Source: Gnetum montanum (lineage: Eukaryota > Streptophyta > Gnetopsida > Gnetales > Gnetaceae). From it: 64,000 nt of DNA. The translations under genes were made by a program, and so were the position numbers. Positions within the stretch are counted from its first letter, which is position 1, and every line of letters starts with the position of its first letter. This document shows positions 36,039 through 47,254 of the stretch, one piece after another. The stretch is from positions 499,247 to 563,246 of the forward strand of contig MNCI01011864.1 of assembly GCA_015680685.1 (NCBI GenBank), in the 5' to 3' direction. Below the pieces are notes generated by a model, which saw nothing but the letters and a program-made list of their open reading frames with translations, was not told where the DNA came from and did no database searches.

Positions 36039-36860
36039 TGATAAAATCAAATTTTTTAGTATTATGATATTGTAGCTATGATGTCGTAGCTCATCCTACG
36101 TCATCATTGATGCAATGTCTCAAGATACCAACATTTGGGCACACAGTCATCAACTTTTCATTCAAACACTTAGCCAAACTCTTGTAGTTTCATTTTGTAG
36201 TTTAGTAATAGAGTGAATGGCTATAGTGTGGTGTTGAGTAGTTTTATGATATCTTTATTCAAGTGAATGATACTTGGACATAGTTTATGAACAATAATAA
36301 AGATTGAGATTTTTTTTCATTATTGTAGCATCCAGTTAGTTTTCTATATGTTTACTTAGAATAATTTTCTTTCTTTCTTAGTTAATCATTTACATTTCAA
36401 GCACTTTACATTACACATTATTAGTAAATGGAATGGAAATTACTAGTTTCAATCACTAAGTGTAGTTATATGGTACCCCAGTAGTGGCATTGCTTGATTT
36501 TCTCAATAGTAATGCCACTTGGTAATCCCAATAATAACTACATGAGTCCAAAGCATGTACAGTAGACCAAGACCATATATTCGTTGCACTAGGCTAAGTT
36601 AGATTTATGTTTTCTTAGTTAACTAAACTTAAAATTTTATATTTACCTATGTTTACCAGTAGGATCATTAAGAGTATTACAACATCAACCAATCATATGT
36701 CTCACTAAGAGTTAAACTGTACACTTGAACTTTACTAACTTGAAGTGGAAAGACATCAATCTCAAACTTAACATTAATTACTAGCATAATTACAGTGTCC
36801 ATCCATAGATTATGATCTAGCCGCATGTAGACACTTGTAGATTAAATGCCTTGAAATTGA
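36039..36860 (+). repeat. LTR C of family X
   Basis: Starts TGATAAAATC after the polypurine tract. It is similar to LTR A and LTR D: TGTAGTTTCATTTTGTAGTT region, GTGTTGAGTAGTT (about 36,230), AATAAAGATTGAGATT and CATCCATAGATTATGATCTA near the end. The expected TATA box is degraded (CAAGATACC). Confidence 0.68.
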
Positions 36861-36884
36861 ACCCACAAATATTGATTATTATGA

Positions 36885-37080
36885 TTGACTTTGTGCACCT
36901 TAATGAATTAATCTTTCGAATTTTTAATTAAATAAGCAATACCACCAGAAGGTCTACCCCTCACCTTGAAACACTTATTTCGAACAGAAATGATATGAAA
37001 GCCTAAAATAGATACAATTGAAGAATTTTCTTCTTCCTAAGTTCTAGCAAAAATAAAAATATCAAAATCATTAAAGAAAT
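36885..37080 (-). pseudogene. LINE endonuclease fragment
   Basis: The minus-strand frame reads FNDFDIFIFART, then HIISVRNKCFK and RGRPSGGIAYLIKN. The GRPSGGI block is a hallmark of the L1-type apurinic-like endonuclease. It follows an ORF1-like frame on the same strand. The catalytic E and D residues are not all visible because the fragment is short and decayed. It stops where LTR C ends, so the LINE is truncated by, or abuts, family X. Confidence 0.6.
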
Positions 37081-37139
37081 GACTAGTATATAAAGTAATA
37101 ACTTTATTAGCCAATGAACCTTCAACACTAAGAAAACTA

Positions 37140-37830
37140 CATGTAATAGAAGAAAATCCCTACTTTGGGAGATTTTCCATCTCTTGGATGATTACAACAT
37201 ATTTATAGTTCATGTAAGAAATTTTCTCTTCATCATGAGCTTGTTTAACTTTTTGCCATTCTTTTTGATTTTTTGTATACACCTTTTTGGTTAAGTTTTC
37301 ATTAATTCAAATATTATGTCCTTTCAAGATACTTCTATTATTCCTAACCTTATCTCTTCCATGCCAATTAGCAAACTTGACAATAATCTACCAACGTTTA
37401 TTTTAAGAAATTTGGCATGAACTGCAAAGGATTATCACCCTCTTCTTTAGGGATTCCCACAATTCAAAGATTTTGAATTTTGTTACATTTTTCTTCATCT
37501 TCATGCATTTTCTTAGTAACTACTTCTAATCTTGAGTGAACAATTATCCTTTTTTACTCAAGAGAATCCAACTTTGATTGCAAAGCATCCATATTTTTTT
37601 GAACTTGAGTTTCTTCAAGATTTAACAATTAATCTTTTAACTCTATAGTGGTTGAAATGATTTGTATCTTTTTGACCATGGCTTCAACCATGCATTCCAA
37701 TTGTACAATCCTAGATGTCATGGAGTTCAAAGTTGCAACCATGTTATTTCATTCCTCATGAGCAATCATAAAACCTACCATTGAAATCCTGCCTATTATA
37801 TTTTTCCAAACTACTTGAAATGGAATATTT
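37140..37830 (-). pseudogene. LINE ORF1, L1-type (coiled coil, RRM, C-terminal domain)
   Basis: RNA-binding ORF1p of L1-like LINEs. The minus strand shows a coiled coil (VATLNSMTSRIVQLECMVE..LDSLE, about 37,740-37,560), then an RRM-like start KIQNL-x-IVGIPKEEGDNPL (about 37,480-37,420), then RFANWHGRDKV (about 37,370) and INENLTKK with EWQKVKQAHDEEKISYMNYK (about 37,300-37,200). This order matches the transposase_22 type of ORF1p best known from animal L1 elements. One frameshift and several stops are present. Downstream on the same strand lies the endonuclease fragment. Confidence 0.6.
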
Positions 37831-38199
37831 TTTTTCTTGGCCTTGGCATACAAAATGTCAAATCCCAAATCACTAAAATGTTGAAAGCCCAAATTAGATC
37901 TACAATCCATCAAATCACCTAAATTATAGAATCACCAAATCACTGAAATTGTCAAATCACCAAAACAATGAATCCCAAATCAAAAATTTTGAGCTCTTGT
38001 TTGAATTTTCCTAAGAAATTGTTTGTAGAAGTATGACTTCAAAATTTGTATGTTGCTTTGTTATTCCATTGTGGATCAAATAGTTCTTAGAAAAGGACTA
38101 TAAGTTATGCTGAGATTTGAATTTATGTCCTAGATATAATACCTAAGTTGAAGCAATCTTTACAAATAGATTAGAATTTACATATACATATAGATTAGT

Positions 38200-38830
38200 T
38201 ATACTCTATTTAATCTACAAGGCACTGAAGCTACTCATTAGGAATGGTAGAGAAGTATATTTCTATATTTTTTGCAACTTGAAAAGGATCTATATCAAAG
38301 TCTCTTTCCACTTTTCCTTTGAAAACATTTTGATGTATAACCAAGGCCCTAGTCTTTGATGAAAATGTTTTTTCATCATATTGATTTTCTTTGATATCAT
38401 CAACAAGTTGATGAAAAGATTTCAGTATAGAGTGCTCCTAGAATTACTTCATTTCTTGCTTGTAAGAGCACACTATACACATCTCTAATTAGTCTAGATG
38501 TAGGATCTATTCTTCCTAAAAGCCTTGGCTCAAGTCACCTTCCTATATAGAGCCTCTTTTTACTTTATCTATGTTTGCTAAAAAGGCCACAAATTCAAAG
38601 TGAGATGTCAACATTAAGATAGTTTACTACAAAATCTGCATTATTTCTTCAATATATAAGATAAAAAAAATTTCTTTCTTTCTACATTCAACTAGATCTT
38701 CTACACTACTCTTATGTTGTTGGGAATATTTTGTATATTCTTTAATGAGATGTTCCTTTATTTAGGTACATTATCCTTTTAAAATACGAACTTTTTCTCT
38801 TTATTCTTCAAGGATAACCTTAAAATACTT
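38200..38830 (-). pseudogene. unrecognised decayed coding stretch
   Basis: The minus-strand frame is coherent over about 200 codons with few stops: EEQREKVRILKG (about 38,805), IKEHLIKEYTKYSQQHKS (about 38,745), FHQLVDDIKENQYDEKTFSS (about 38,415) and FKGKVERDFDIDPFQVAKN (about 38,330). The composition is charged and helical, unlike the surrounding AT-rich DNA. It could be a captured host gene fragment or part of another element's gag. I do not recognise a family and see no flanking terminal repeats. Confidence 0.35.
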
Positions 38831-38839
38831 GGGTTGTTT

Positions 38840-40061
38840 TACTACTAATATTTTTTTAGAAATAAGTAATGAAATAACACATAGCTTCATCTTCCATGGG
38901 CAATATATTACACTTAAACAATATAATGTGATAAAGAATTCTTACCTTTATCTTCAATTTCACATAGTATATTGGTAGAGTTTGAAAAAGCCTTAAAAGC
39001 TAGAATACAATGCAATTAATCTTAGACAGGATTGAGTGGAGTTACATGGTGAAAAAGTATCTATTTAAAATGAAAATCAATGCAAAATTTTGAATCTTTA
39101 TGTACATTTATTTAAATATGTAGAAAATAAATTGTAGTATTATGCATTTTTTTGTTTTATTTTAATTTTTTTTATTATCGTAGAATAATATTATTAAAGG
39201 ATAATATTCTAACTTAATGTCACACATGGACAACAATGTATAATTAAATCTAAATTAACTAGATATATACTTATAGGTAGAGTGGTTCTCAAAATTTTGA
39301 CATGTTGGACTAGGAATAAGTAACAAAAAACAACCTATCTTTTGAGCATTCTATTAGTTAGGCAATTATCATATTTTCCTATAAGGAATTAATAGAATGA
39401 CTAAGATATAGATGGTGAAGGAATTTCAAGTAGCAAAAGAATTACTTAGTTATCTTGACTTCATAAAAAATCAGCTAATAAAATTTGTATTTTTTGAAAG
39501 ATTAGAAATTTTTCTACAATTTAGAAAAAATAAGTACTATAAAAAAACTAGATGCTAAGGTTATATTATATTCTTTCCAATTTATCAAAAATAATGGTAA
39601 TTTTGGAAGTGCAACTTTAAGAAATAATAATTCAAACGTTGTTAAGTTTCTGATGCTAAACTTTTAAATAAATCTTTTCATGGATACTAGCTTTCAAATA
39701 AATTTAATATCACATCAAATCATTATGTGATGAAAGAAAAATGATTTAATCATGATCATTATTCATTTTGATAAAAATTCAAGATTTAGAAAATCTACCA
39801 AATTATAAAGCTAATTTCTCCCAAACCATAATAGATATTAAATTAAAATTTGGGCTACACATAGACACCTATTCTACCTTTCTAATAAATCTAGAATTAC
39901 TGGAAAATCTTGCAAAATGACTAAGATTTTATTAAAATTGTGAATATCCAAATTCTAATTATTCAACTTTTAGGATTGAGTAAATAATGATAAATGATGT
40001 TGATGAATTAATGATGAATATTGCATGATACAAATTTACAAGAGATGATTTGGATATATGG
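38840..40061. other. AT-rich spacer, no gene seen
   Basis: AT-rich DNA with no coherent frame, no recognised repeat and no domain on either strand. It ends with TATGG (40,057-40,061) immediately before the chromovirus LTR, a possible target-site copy. Confidence 0.45.
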
Positions 40062-41129
40062 TGTAGGGGCACCTCTTACAATTTCCTTGTTCTACCCTAC
40101 ATAAATGTTTTGTAGGTTTTAGGCTTGAAGAAGATGTGGATGAGTGGGTCTTGTTAGTATGTGTCTTCTTGTGTTGACCTTGTTGATAATGACGCTTGGA
40201 TGTTTTAGCATGTTTTAGGGTGTTTTGGGCTCATTTTAAAGAGTTTAAGGGGTTCCAATGTCTATGGGGACTTGTTTTGAGGCATCCAAATATTCCAAAC
40301 ATCAAAATAAGAATTTTTGTGTTTAGCCTTGGCAAGTGAAATGTCTCAACAAAAACTGAGACATCTTAACTATGCATTTGATATCTCAAGTCAGAAGTCT
40401 CACCAGAACTTGAGACATCTTGGGCTTTTAAAATAGTAATTGTCTCAATCGAGAGCTAGGTTTTCATAGGAGATGTCTTGGCAAGATTAGAGATTATTCA
40501 TATGGATGGGGAAACCTTCAAAAATTCCCATCCCAATTTAGGAAATAGCTAGAACATGATGGAAAAGGATATAAAAGACCACGAAGAAGGTGAGAAGACT
40601 TGGAAAACATCTAGAAAACCTCAGGTTAAGTTAGGGAAAGGTTTCTAGGTTTCTTATCTTTTTATTTGACATAAATATGTTTGTATTCATCATTATTGAG
40701 TAGTAATGAGTGAGAGAAAAATCTCTTGAGTGTGAATAGTTGAGCAAGAGAGAGTGGGTGAGCACATTGGGTGAGTGAAAGTGGTGATTATAGCTCCAAT
40801 AACAACTTATGATGTGTTGGTCTTTGTGTTCTTGTCTCTTGTATCTTACTTGTGAGTTGAAATATCAATTTTAGGTTGTAAGAGAGGTTCTCTATTGGTT
40901 ATGTCTTGCCTTGAAAACAACCATTGTGTGGTTGTAGAACCTCATGCTCTACAATATCAGTTGAATATGAAAGGTTTTGAATATTGTGATATTTGTGAAC
41001 CCTGTTATAATCTTCTAATAAATTAATTAAAGATAGTTAGTTTTCTTATTTTCTAGCAAAAATTTTTTCTTGAAATTTGAATTTAGTATTGGTAAGGTGA
41101 TTTAATTGTGGAGTGAACCTGCTCTAGCA
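40062..41129 (+). repeat. 5' LTR of the chromovirus
   Basis: Starts TGTAGGGGCACC and ends CTCTAGCA before the primer-binding site. Its first ~440 bases match 45,845-46,275. A TATA box ATATAAAAG lies at 40,569-40,577. Confidence 0.82.
40569..40577 (+). promoter_or_regulatory. TATA box of chromovirus LTR
   Basis: ATATAAAAG in the context GGATATAAAAGACCACG. The truncated 3' LTR stops before this point. Confidence 0.65.
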
Positions 41130-41132
41130 TTA

Positions 41133-41150
41133 TTAGTATTAGAGCCTTGG
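41133..41150 (+). other. primer-binding site (initiator Met tRNA type)
   Basis: TTAGTATTAGAGCCTTGG is a decayed form of the common TGGTATCAGAGC site and lies three bases after the LTR end. Confidence 0.78.
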
Positions 41151-41439
41151 GTCTATTGTTATTTGGATTTTTTCAAATGATACCTAAGAAGAAATATGTG
41201 CATGCTCTGAATTGAGACATAAAGAGCATGAAGTTTTCCTTCCAAATGATGGTTACTTGATTGAATGAAATTAGCCTAAAGGTAGACTGAAATACCAATC
41301 CTAGCCATATCCAAAACCACAGAGGTGAAGAGCATGTATGTTTAGATGAAGAAGTTTCATAGCTAGGTGAAGATGGAGTAGATGAAGAGGAAGGAAAATC
41401 CAATTATGGAAGTGTAAGAAATCATTAGCTAAGGTTTTT

Positions 41440-42440
41440 AATGGGACGGAATCCTTTTTCTCATATGAGAACTCCAAGGGCTCCAACAGTGTTCAATGCT
41501 ACTTCTTCAAGTAAGATTGATGAGGAAGATGAGGCAAGGCTTGCTAGAGCATTCAAAAATGCTACAAGACTTATGTACATAAAGTTAAAGACTTTCAATG
41601 GTGTAGATGGCACCAATGCTTTTGCAAGTTGGCTGAAGGCACTTGAGAAGTATTTCTAGTTGGAAGAGGTACTAAATAACTTGAGGGTACCTATTGTTAA
41701 ATCCATATTAGAAGGTGTGGCTTCTACATGGTGGGAAAAGGAGTCCCATGGTTATGAAAGAAAAAATGGTCAACCTATCATAGAATAGGATTTGATGAAA
41801 TATAGGATGAAGAGAAAATATGAATAGTCTTGTCAGAGATAAGAAATCATCATAAAGTTAAAATTCCTAAGGCAAGGTAACAAGGATGTCAAAGAATGCT
41901 ACATTGAATTTTTTGATCTATTCCATCAAGCTAAGGTAAACACAGAAGAGTATGAACAAGCTTCAATCTTTTTAGGAGGTCTCAAAATGACATGACAGCA
42001 AGAATTATTCTTTTATGAGTCACAAATTGTTGATAAGGCTTATGATTTAGTACTCAATATGGAAATGAAACTAGGAGGATTCAGAAACATGAGCAAACAA
42101 ACTTTCAAGGGGAAGGAGAAAGGATCTAGATCTAAGAAGAAATTGAATTCCAAATCTAAAGATAAGAAGGGTAGCTAAGATAAGAAGATTGAAAGAGGTG
42201 ATGAGAAGGGAAAAGTCAAGAAGGACCAAAGAAAGGAAGGTAAGGGTTAAGGAAGTAGCTCATCAAAACTATACTACTTCAAATGTGGATAATGGAGACA
42301 TAAACAATGGGAATGTCCACTTTACAAGGCAGCCAAGGGCAAAGATGTGCAAACCATGGAAGTGAAGGAGACATTAAGCCAAGCTCTTTAGAGAGGTAAT
42401 CCTAATGCTCCAAAATTTGAGGATCTAAATTAAATTCTTA
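41440..42440 (+). pseudogene. gag: gag of the chromovirus
   Basis: Capsid/nucleocapsid protein. The frame at 41,441-41,659 gives KLKTFNGVDGTNAFASWLKALEKYF, the start of the retrotransposon gag domain, followed by GVASTWWEKE and a stop-broken continuation with CYIEFFDLFHQA (about 41,900). A Lys-rich stretch lies at 42,090-42,250. The zinc-knuckle region near 42,280-42,320 reads YYFKCG-x-WRHK-x-WECP, in which the first Cys is Tyr. Stops are mainly TAG and TAA. Confidence 0.8.
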
Positions 42441-42489
42441 TGCATTCATGGGGAATGTTAATAGACAAGATTACCCTAATAAGAAATTG

Positions 42490-43075
42490 TTGTTTTAGAT
42501 TGGGGCTAGTTGTTTTCTTACTAGAGAATGGATTCATATTTTGATTGATGGGGAAGCCTAAGAAAATGTTATTTCTTCTAAGGCAGTTGCTAGATTGGGT
42601 TTGGTAACTAATCTTCATCTTAGAGCCTATAAGATGCATTGGTTATCTAAATATTTTTCCCAAGAGGTAAGGGAATAATGTACTTTGAAATTTAAAATTG
42701 AAAGTTTTCATGATGTTGTGAAGTGTGATGTGCTTCCAATAGATTGTGCTGATGTAATTCTTGGTAGACCTTGGAATTTTGACAGTGGCGCTCAATTTGA
42801 AGAAGCAAGAAATGTGTGGAGTGTAGTTAGACTTGATGGAATCCATGATTTGATTCCTATGACAACTAAACAAGTGAGGAAGCAAAGATCACTTAATGCT
42901 TTCTTAATCCTTATAGGAGAGAGGAAATATATTAAGAAACATGATGAAACTAGTTTTGGTTGTATTGTTATGATAGAAGTTACTAATAACCATGATGATG
43001 TGCAAGTTGAACTTCCTATGTGTGTTAGGCTTAAAGGAAAATTTTTCGAAGGTATTTGAGGGGGAATTAGATGGA
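42490..43075 (+). pseudogene. pro: protease of the chromovirus
   Basis: Aspartic protease region. LIDGEAQENVISSKAVARLG (about 42,543-42,602) corresponds to the D-G/S active-site region, with Gly-Glu where the family has Gly-Gly/Ser. The frame 42,685-43,059 continues VKCDVLPIDCADVILGRPW (about 42,720-42,775), the conserved terminal block, and ends at a TGA at 43,057. RT follows after about 100 bases. Confidence 0.8.
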
Positions 43076-43129
43076 CTACCACTGATGAGGAATGTACATC
43101 ATTAGATTGACTTTATTCCTAGTGCTACC

Positions 43130-43730
43130 ATTCCAAAAAAGAGAGCTTACCTAATGGCACCAAATTAGAGGGGTTACTTTCAAATGGCTTCATGAGGGAA
43201 TCCATTTCACCTTATGCAATTTTAGTAGTGATAGTGCCAAAGAAGGACAATGATGAATGGGGGATGTGCATTGTTTCTAGGGTAGTGAATAGGATAAAGG
43301 TACAAGTTTTCTATTCTAAGGATTGATGTACCCTTGATGTCCTTAGTCATGTAGAGATTTTTAGCAAATTTGATTTGAAGAGTGGTGATCATCAAATTAG
43401 AATTAGGCCTAGTGATGAGTCGAAAATAACTTTCAAAACATCGAATGGATTATTTGAGTGGTTGGTGATGTCGTTTGGGCTTACAAATGCACCTGCTACA
43501 TTAATCAAGTTGATGCATGAGGTATTGAAGGACTTGATTATTAAGTGTTGTCTTATATTTTTGACAATATTTTGGTGTGTAGCTCTAATGAGGAAGAGAA
43601 CTTGGATCACTTAAGGATGATGTGTTTTAATTTGGAGGAGGCACACATGGTGATCAATGTCAAGAAATTTCATTTCTTTAAGAGGGAAATCACATATTTG
43701 TGTCATGTGGTCTCTAAAAACTAGATTGGA
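43130..43730 (+). pseudogene. RT: reverse transcriptase of the chromovirus
   Basis: Visible blocks are ISPYAILVVIVPKKDNDEWGM (about 43,207), FSKFDLKSGDHQIRI (about 43,360), GLFEWLVMSFGLTNAPATL (about 43,447) and, after a frameshift, the catalytic block read as IFDNILVCSS at 43,557-43,585. The second catalytic Asp is Asn, a GAT-to-AAT change. Downstream ENLDHLRMM and FHFFKREITYLCHVV follow. The frameshift lies directly before the catalytic motif. Confidence 0.85.
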
Positions 43731-43789
43731 ATGGAAGCTACCAAGGTAAAGGCTTTTAGGGATTGGCCAACTCCTAAGAATGTTGGGAA

Positions 43790-44340
43790 GGTAAGATCAT
43801 TTCTTGGTTTAGTAGGTTTTTATAGACGGTTTATAAAACATTTTAGTGGTATTTTGTGGCCTATGTTTCCTTTGTTAAAGAAAAATAAGGAATTTAGGTA
43901 AGATAATGAAACCCAAGGGAGCTCTGACTTGTTGAAAGTAAACATTACTAGTGAATTGATGCTTGCAATTCTAGATTTTTAAAAGCTTTTATAGGTGAAG
44001 GTAGATGCACATGGACTTGCCATTGGTGGGATACTTTCATAAGAAGGTAAGCCTATTTCTTTCTTTTTCAAAAAGTTGAATGAGTCAAGGCAAAAATATA
44101 GCATATATGAGAAGGATTTGTACACTATTATTCAAGTAATTAAGCATTGGACACATTATTTGTTGCACAAGGAATTCATTTTGATGATGAACCACAAAGA
44201 ACTATAGTTTCTAAAATTAGAAAAGAAGTTGAGTGTAAAGCACATGAAGTGGGTTACGAAATTACAAGAGTTCAATTTTGTGCTAAAGCATAAATGTGAA
44301 AAAGCTAATGTCATGGTTGATGCATTATCCAAGGTGCATG
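43790..44340 (+). pseudogene. RH: RNase H of the chromovirus
   Basis: The thumb/connection part reads SFLGLVGFYRRFIKHFSGI (about 43,795). The RNase H part reads VDAHGLAIGGILS (about 43,998), SRQKYSIYEKDLYTIIQVIKHW (about 44,088) and ends KANVMVDALSKV (about 44,300-44,335). The first Asp and Glu positions are recognisable. Stops interrupt between 43,880 and 44,000. Confidence 0.78.
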
Positions 44341-44519
44341 TGGTAAATTTTAATGTACCTCATGTGGAAGGTATGGGTGATTTTGCTTCTTTGTATAAGA
44401 ATGATGTTGATTTTAGACAAGTTTGGAAGAGACTCAAAGAGCCATTAATGAATAGGATAGACCAATGGTGAAACTATCATATTCAAGATGAATTGTTATT
44501 TAATAATGGAAAGGTATGT

Positions 44520-45415
44520 ATTCCTATTTGTGATTTTTGAAAAATGATCTTGTTTGAAAAGCATTGCAGTGGCATAGCAAGTCATATGGGTAGGGATATA
44601 CCATTGAAATTTGTGAGTAGGCACTATCTTTGGATTGGTATGGCAACATAAGTTTCAAAATTTGTGAAGGAGTACTTGACTTGTCAGAAGTTCAAAGAAG
44701 GTAAAGGTTTGGATCAACACTATATGCCTTTACCAATCCCCAAAGTTCCATGGAATAGTATGTTTATGGATTTTGTAAGTTTTATTCTAAAAACCAAAAG
44801 TGGAAATGATGAAATTTTTGTTATGGTTGACAAGTTCTCCAAGATGGCACATTTTATTTCATGCGAGAAGATAAGTGATGCTTCTCATATGGTAAATTTA
44901 TTTTTCTAGCATTTTGTGAAGTTGCATGGTATTCCTTTGAATATTCTTAGTGATAAATTCACAAGTCATTTTTAGAGGTCCCTTTGAAAGATTTTAGGGA
45001 CAAAGTTGAACTTTTATAGTGCATATCATCCTTAATTTGATGATCAAACAAAGGTGCTAAGTAAATCCTTGCTAAACATATTCAGGTGTTTGTTTGATGG
45101 ATAACCAAACAAGTTGAAGAAATTGTTGTGCCATGTCAAGTTCTCATATAATAATGCTTTTTATGTTGCTATTGGTAAAATCCCATTTGAGGTGAACTAT
45201 GGGTTTTGTCCAAAGATGTTAAACACTTTGAAGAGCTTTGATGACGAAGCTTCACTTAGTGTTGATTTTGTGCAATAGATGAGGGATCTCCATGCATAAG
45301 TAAAATCTAATCTTTGGAAGAAGATTGAAGAGAAAGTCCTCAAGTGGAATGAGGGTAAATGAAAGTTCAATTTTGCTATTGGTGACTTAGTTTGGGTGCA
45401 CTTGAAAAAGAATAG
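44520..45415 (+). pseudogene. INT: integrase of the chromovirus
   Basis: A zinc-finger-like region with His and YLTCQKFK (about 44,672) is followed by the core: WNSMFMDFVSF with the first Asp (about 44,750), MVDKFSKMAHFISC (about 44,824) and LSDKFTSHF with the second Asp (about 44,945). The catalytic Glu block reads AYHP-x-FDDQTKVL, with Lys where Glu is expected. GDLVWVHLKKN (about 45,380) starts the GPY-like C-terminal region. Several TAG and TGA stops; non-functional. Confidence 0.82.
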
Positions 45416-45780
45416 TTGAGACGTGTTAACTTCTCCAAATTGAAAGCCAGGATGGGGCCTTTTAAAATTAAGGCTAAAACTAATAATAATGCTTTTGAGA
45501 TTGATTTACCAAATGATGTTGATATGTCTTTTGTGGTTAATCTTTCAGATCTTATGTACTACCATGGACCAATTAATGAAAGACCATACAGGGGAGCATT
45601 AATGAGTCAAAGGGGCCTATTAATCAGTCCAAGCCTTCAATGGAGAGGAAGGAAATCGTACTCAAGAAGAGAAAAGCTTCTAGCACTCGAGGAGTCAAGA
45701 GGCATGAATATTTGACTAATTGAAAGGATCAATCCATAGATGATGTTGTATGGATCCATGAGACCAAACCTAATAAGTGA
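45416..45780 (+). pseudogene. CHD: integrase C-terminus and chromodomain remnant
   Basis: The frame from 45,416 gives VNFSKLKARMGPFKIKAK and VVNLSDLMYY, the GPF/Y module. In another frame at 45,651-45,780 the DNA reads GVKRHEYLTN, a stop for Trp or Arg, then KDQSIDDVVWIHETK. This matches the chromodomain pattern EYLVKW..W, which guides chromovirus integration to chromatin. It is short and decayed. Confidence 0.65.
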
Positions 45781-45826
45781 AAAATCACTTCAACCCCTCC
45801 TTTCTTATTCACTTGAGTTTGCTTTC

Positions 45827-45844
45827 TAAAAAGTGAGAGAGCTA
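45827..45844 (+). other. polypurine tract of the chromovirus
   Basis: AAAAAGTGAGAGAGCTA lies directly before TGTAGGGACATC. Confidence 0.7.
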
Positions 45845-46275
45845 TGTAGGGACATCTCTTCTAATTCCCTTGTTCTACCCTACATGAATGTTTTGTAGGT
45901 TTTGGGCTTGAAGAAGATGTAGATAAGTATGTCCTATTAGTATATGTCTTCTTGTATGAACCTTGTTGATGATTATTCCTAGATGTTTTGGCATGTTTGG
46001 GGTGTTTTGAACTCATTTTAATGAGTTTATAGGGTTTTAGGATCTACGGGAACTTTCTTAGAGGCATTCAGAGGTTCCAGACATCAAAATAAGAATTTTT
46101 TTATTTAGCCCTCACAAGTTAGACATTTCACTTAAGATGTCTCAACTATGCATGTGATATCTTGGATGAGTCATCTCACCAGAACTTGAGGGATCTTGGG
46201 CCCAGAAGAGACATCTCAAAAAAATAGTAGATGTCTTAATCAAAAGTTAGGTTTTCATAGAAGACATCTTGACAA
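45845..46275 (+). repeat. 3' LTR of the chromovirus, truncated
   Basis: Aligns with the first ~440 bases of the 5' LTR: CCTTGTTCTACCCTACAT, TTTTGTAGGTTTT and TTGGCATG-type blocks, ending at GACATCTTGACAAG. It then breaks off at a perfect 11-bp inverted repeat, before the TATA box. Confidence 0.78.
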
Positions 46276-46280
46276 GCTAG

Positions 46281-46338
46281 GTAAAAGGAACTATTATTTC
46301 CTTTACTATTAGATTTCAAAGTTGCAAGTTCCTTTTAC
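46281..46338. repeat. short perfect inverted repeat at the LTR break point
   Basis: GTAAAAGGAAC (46,281-46,291) and its exact complement GTTCCTTTTAC (46,328-46,338) are separated by 36 bases, directly after the truncated LTR. Confidence 0.6.
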
Positions 46339-47254
46339 ATAATCGAGGAGATGCTCAAGTGCTTATATATGAGATTGTCTTAGCTCTTGCATGCATATGG
46401 ATAAGTATGATGTTGCATATTTTAAATTTTTTTTGGTGTGGTGAAGAAATCGAAGTCATCCAATCATGGTTCTATACATGGTTGCATCTATGAGAGAAGT
46501 CTTATCTTTGTTGGTTAACTTTAAATGTTATGGCAAAGGACTATTGTTGAGTGGCTTCTTATTCATTAGATCGAGATTTTCAATGATGAAATTTATATAT
46601 TTGATTTGATCTTCATTACCTCTTTATCTTTGCTAACTTCAATTCCTATGAAGTATTTGAGTTTAATATGTTACTTTTCCATTATATAAAAAAAGTTATC
46701 ACAATATCCTTATTTCATGATTAAATTTACAATGAGTTTAAAAGTTGTACAAACGTTTTCATTGAAATAAAGACATGGCATTTGTTTATAGTTTATGCTA
46801 AGTATAAACATCAAAATCTTACATGAAAAGTTCAACCTAAAAAAAATAAAAATAACCCTAGTGTATGAGGTATATTAAACAATTTTAAATTGTTTCTTCT
46901 ATGGATGAAATTTTTTGTTATCCTTAAAAGTTACCATCTTTTTTCTATAAATAAGTCAAACCATGTTAAATATTAAGTAAATACTATATATTACATGTTA
47001 TGTTATACTTAATTTATTTTATGTAAATATAACACAATTTAATTTAATTTTTTTTTACTTTTGTATGTTGGGTAAATATGTCATATTAACTTTAAAGTTA
47101 TAAAAAACCATTTATTGTTCATGGTTTCTTAAAAATATATTTACATAGTCTTTATTAATAAAATTAAACTTATGTTACTACGTTGTAATATTGTCATAAT
47201 ATTTATTGTATGTTACCTTGTAAATATGTGACGTTAACATGTGATAAGATTAAA
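46339..47254. other. AT-rich spacer
   Basis: AT-rich DNA without a coherent frame. It grades into the AT-rich repeat that follows. Confidence 0.4.

Larger units (their letters stand above)
30415..36860 (+). mobile_element. gag-only, non-autonomous LTR element of family X (LTR A to LTR C)
   Basis: LTR A, long leader, one coiled-coil ORF, polypurine tract (TGTGGGAGTA at 36,029-36,038) and LTR C. Copy A's ORF and polypurine tract lie directly upstream of LTR A, so two units share one LTR in tandem, as arises by unequal recombination between LTRs. Lack of pol is seen directly; trans-mobilisation by a partner is inference. Confidence 0.55.
40062..46275 (+). mobile_element. chromovirus-type Ty3-gypsy LTR retrotransposon
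   Basis: 5' LTR, primer-binding site for initiator Met tRNA, gag, protease, RT, RNase H, integrase, chromodomain remnant, polypurine tract and a 3' LTR cut short. The 5' and 3' LTRs start TGTAGGGGCACC and TGTAGGGACATC. The single RNase H and the C-terminal chromodomain-like block place it among chromoviruses (Reina/Tekay-like; the subgroup is not settled). Confidence 0.85.
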
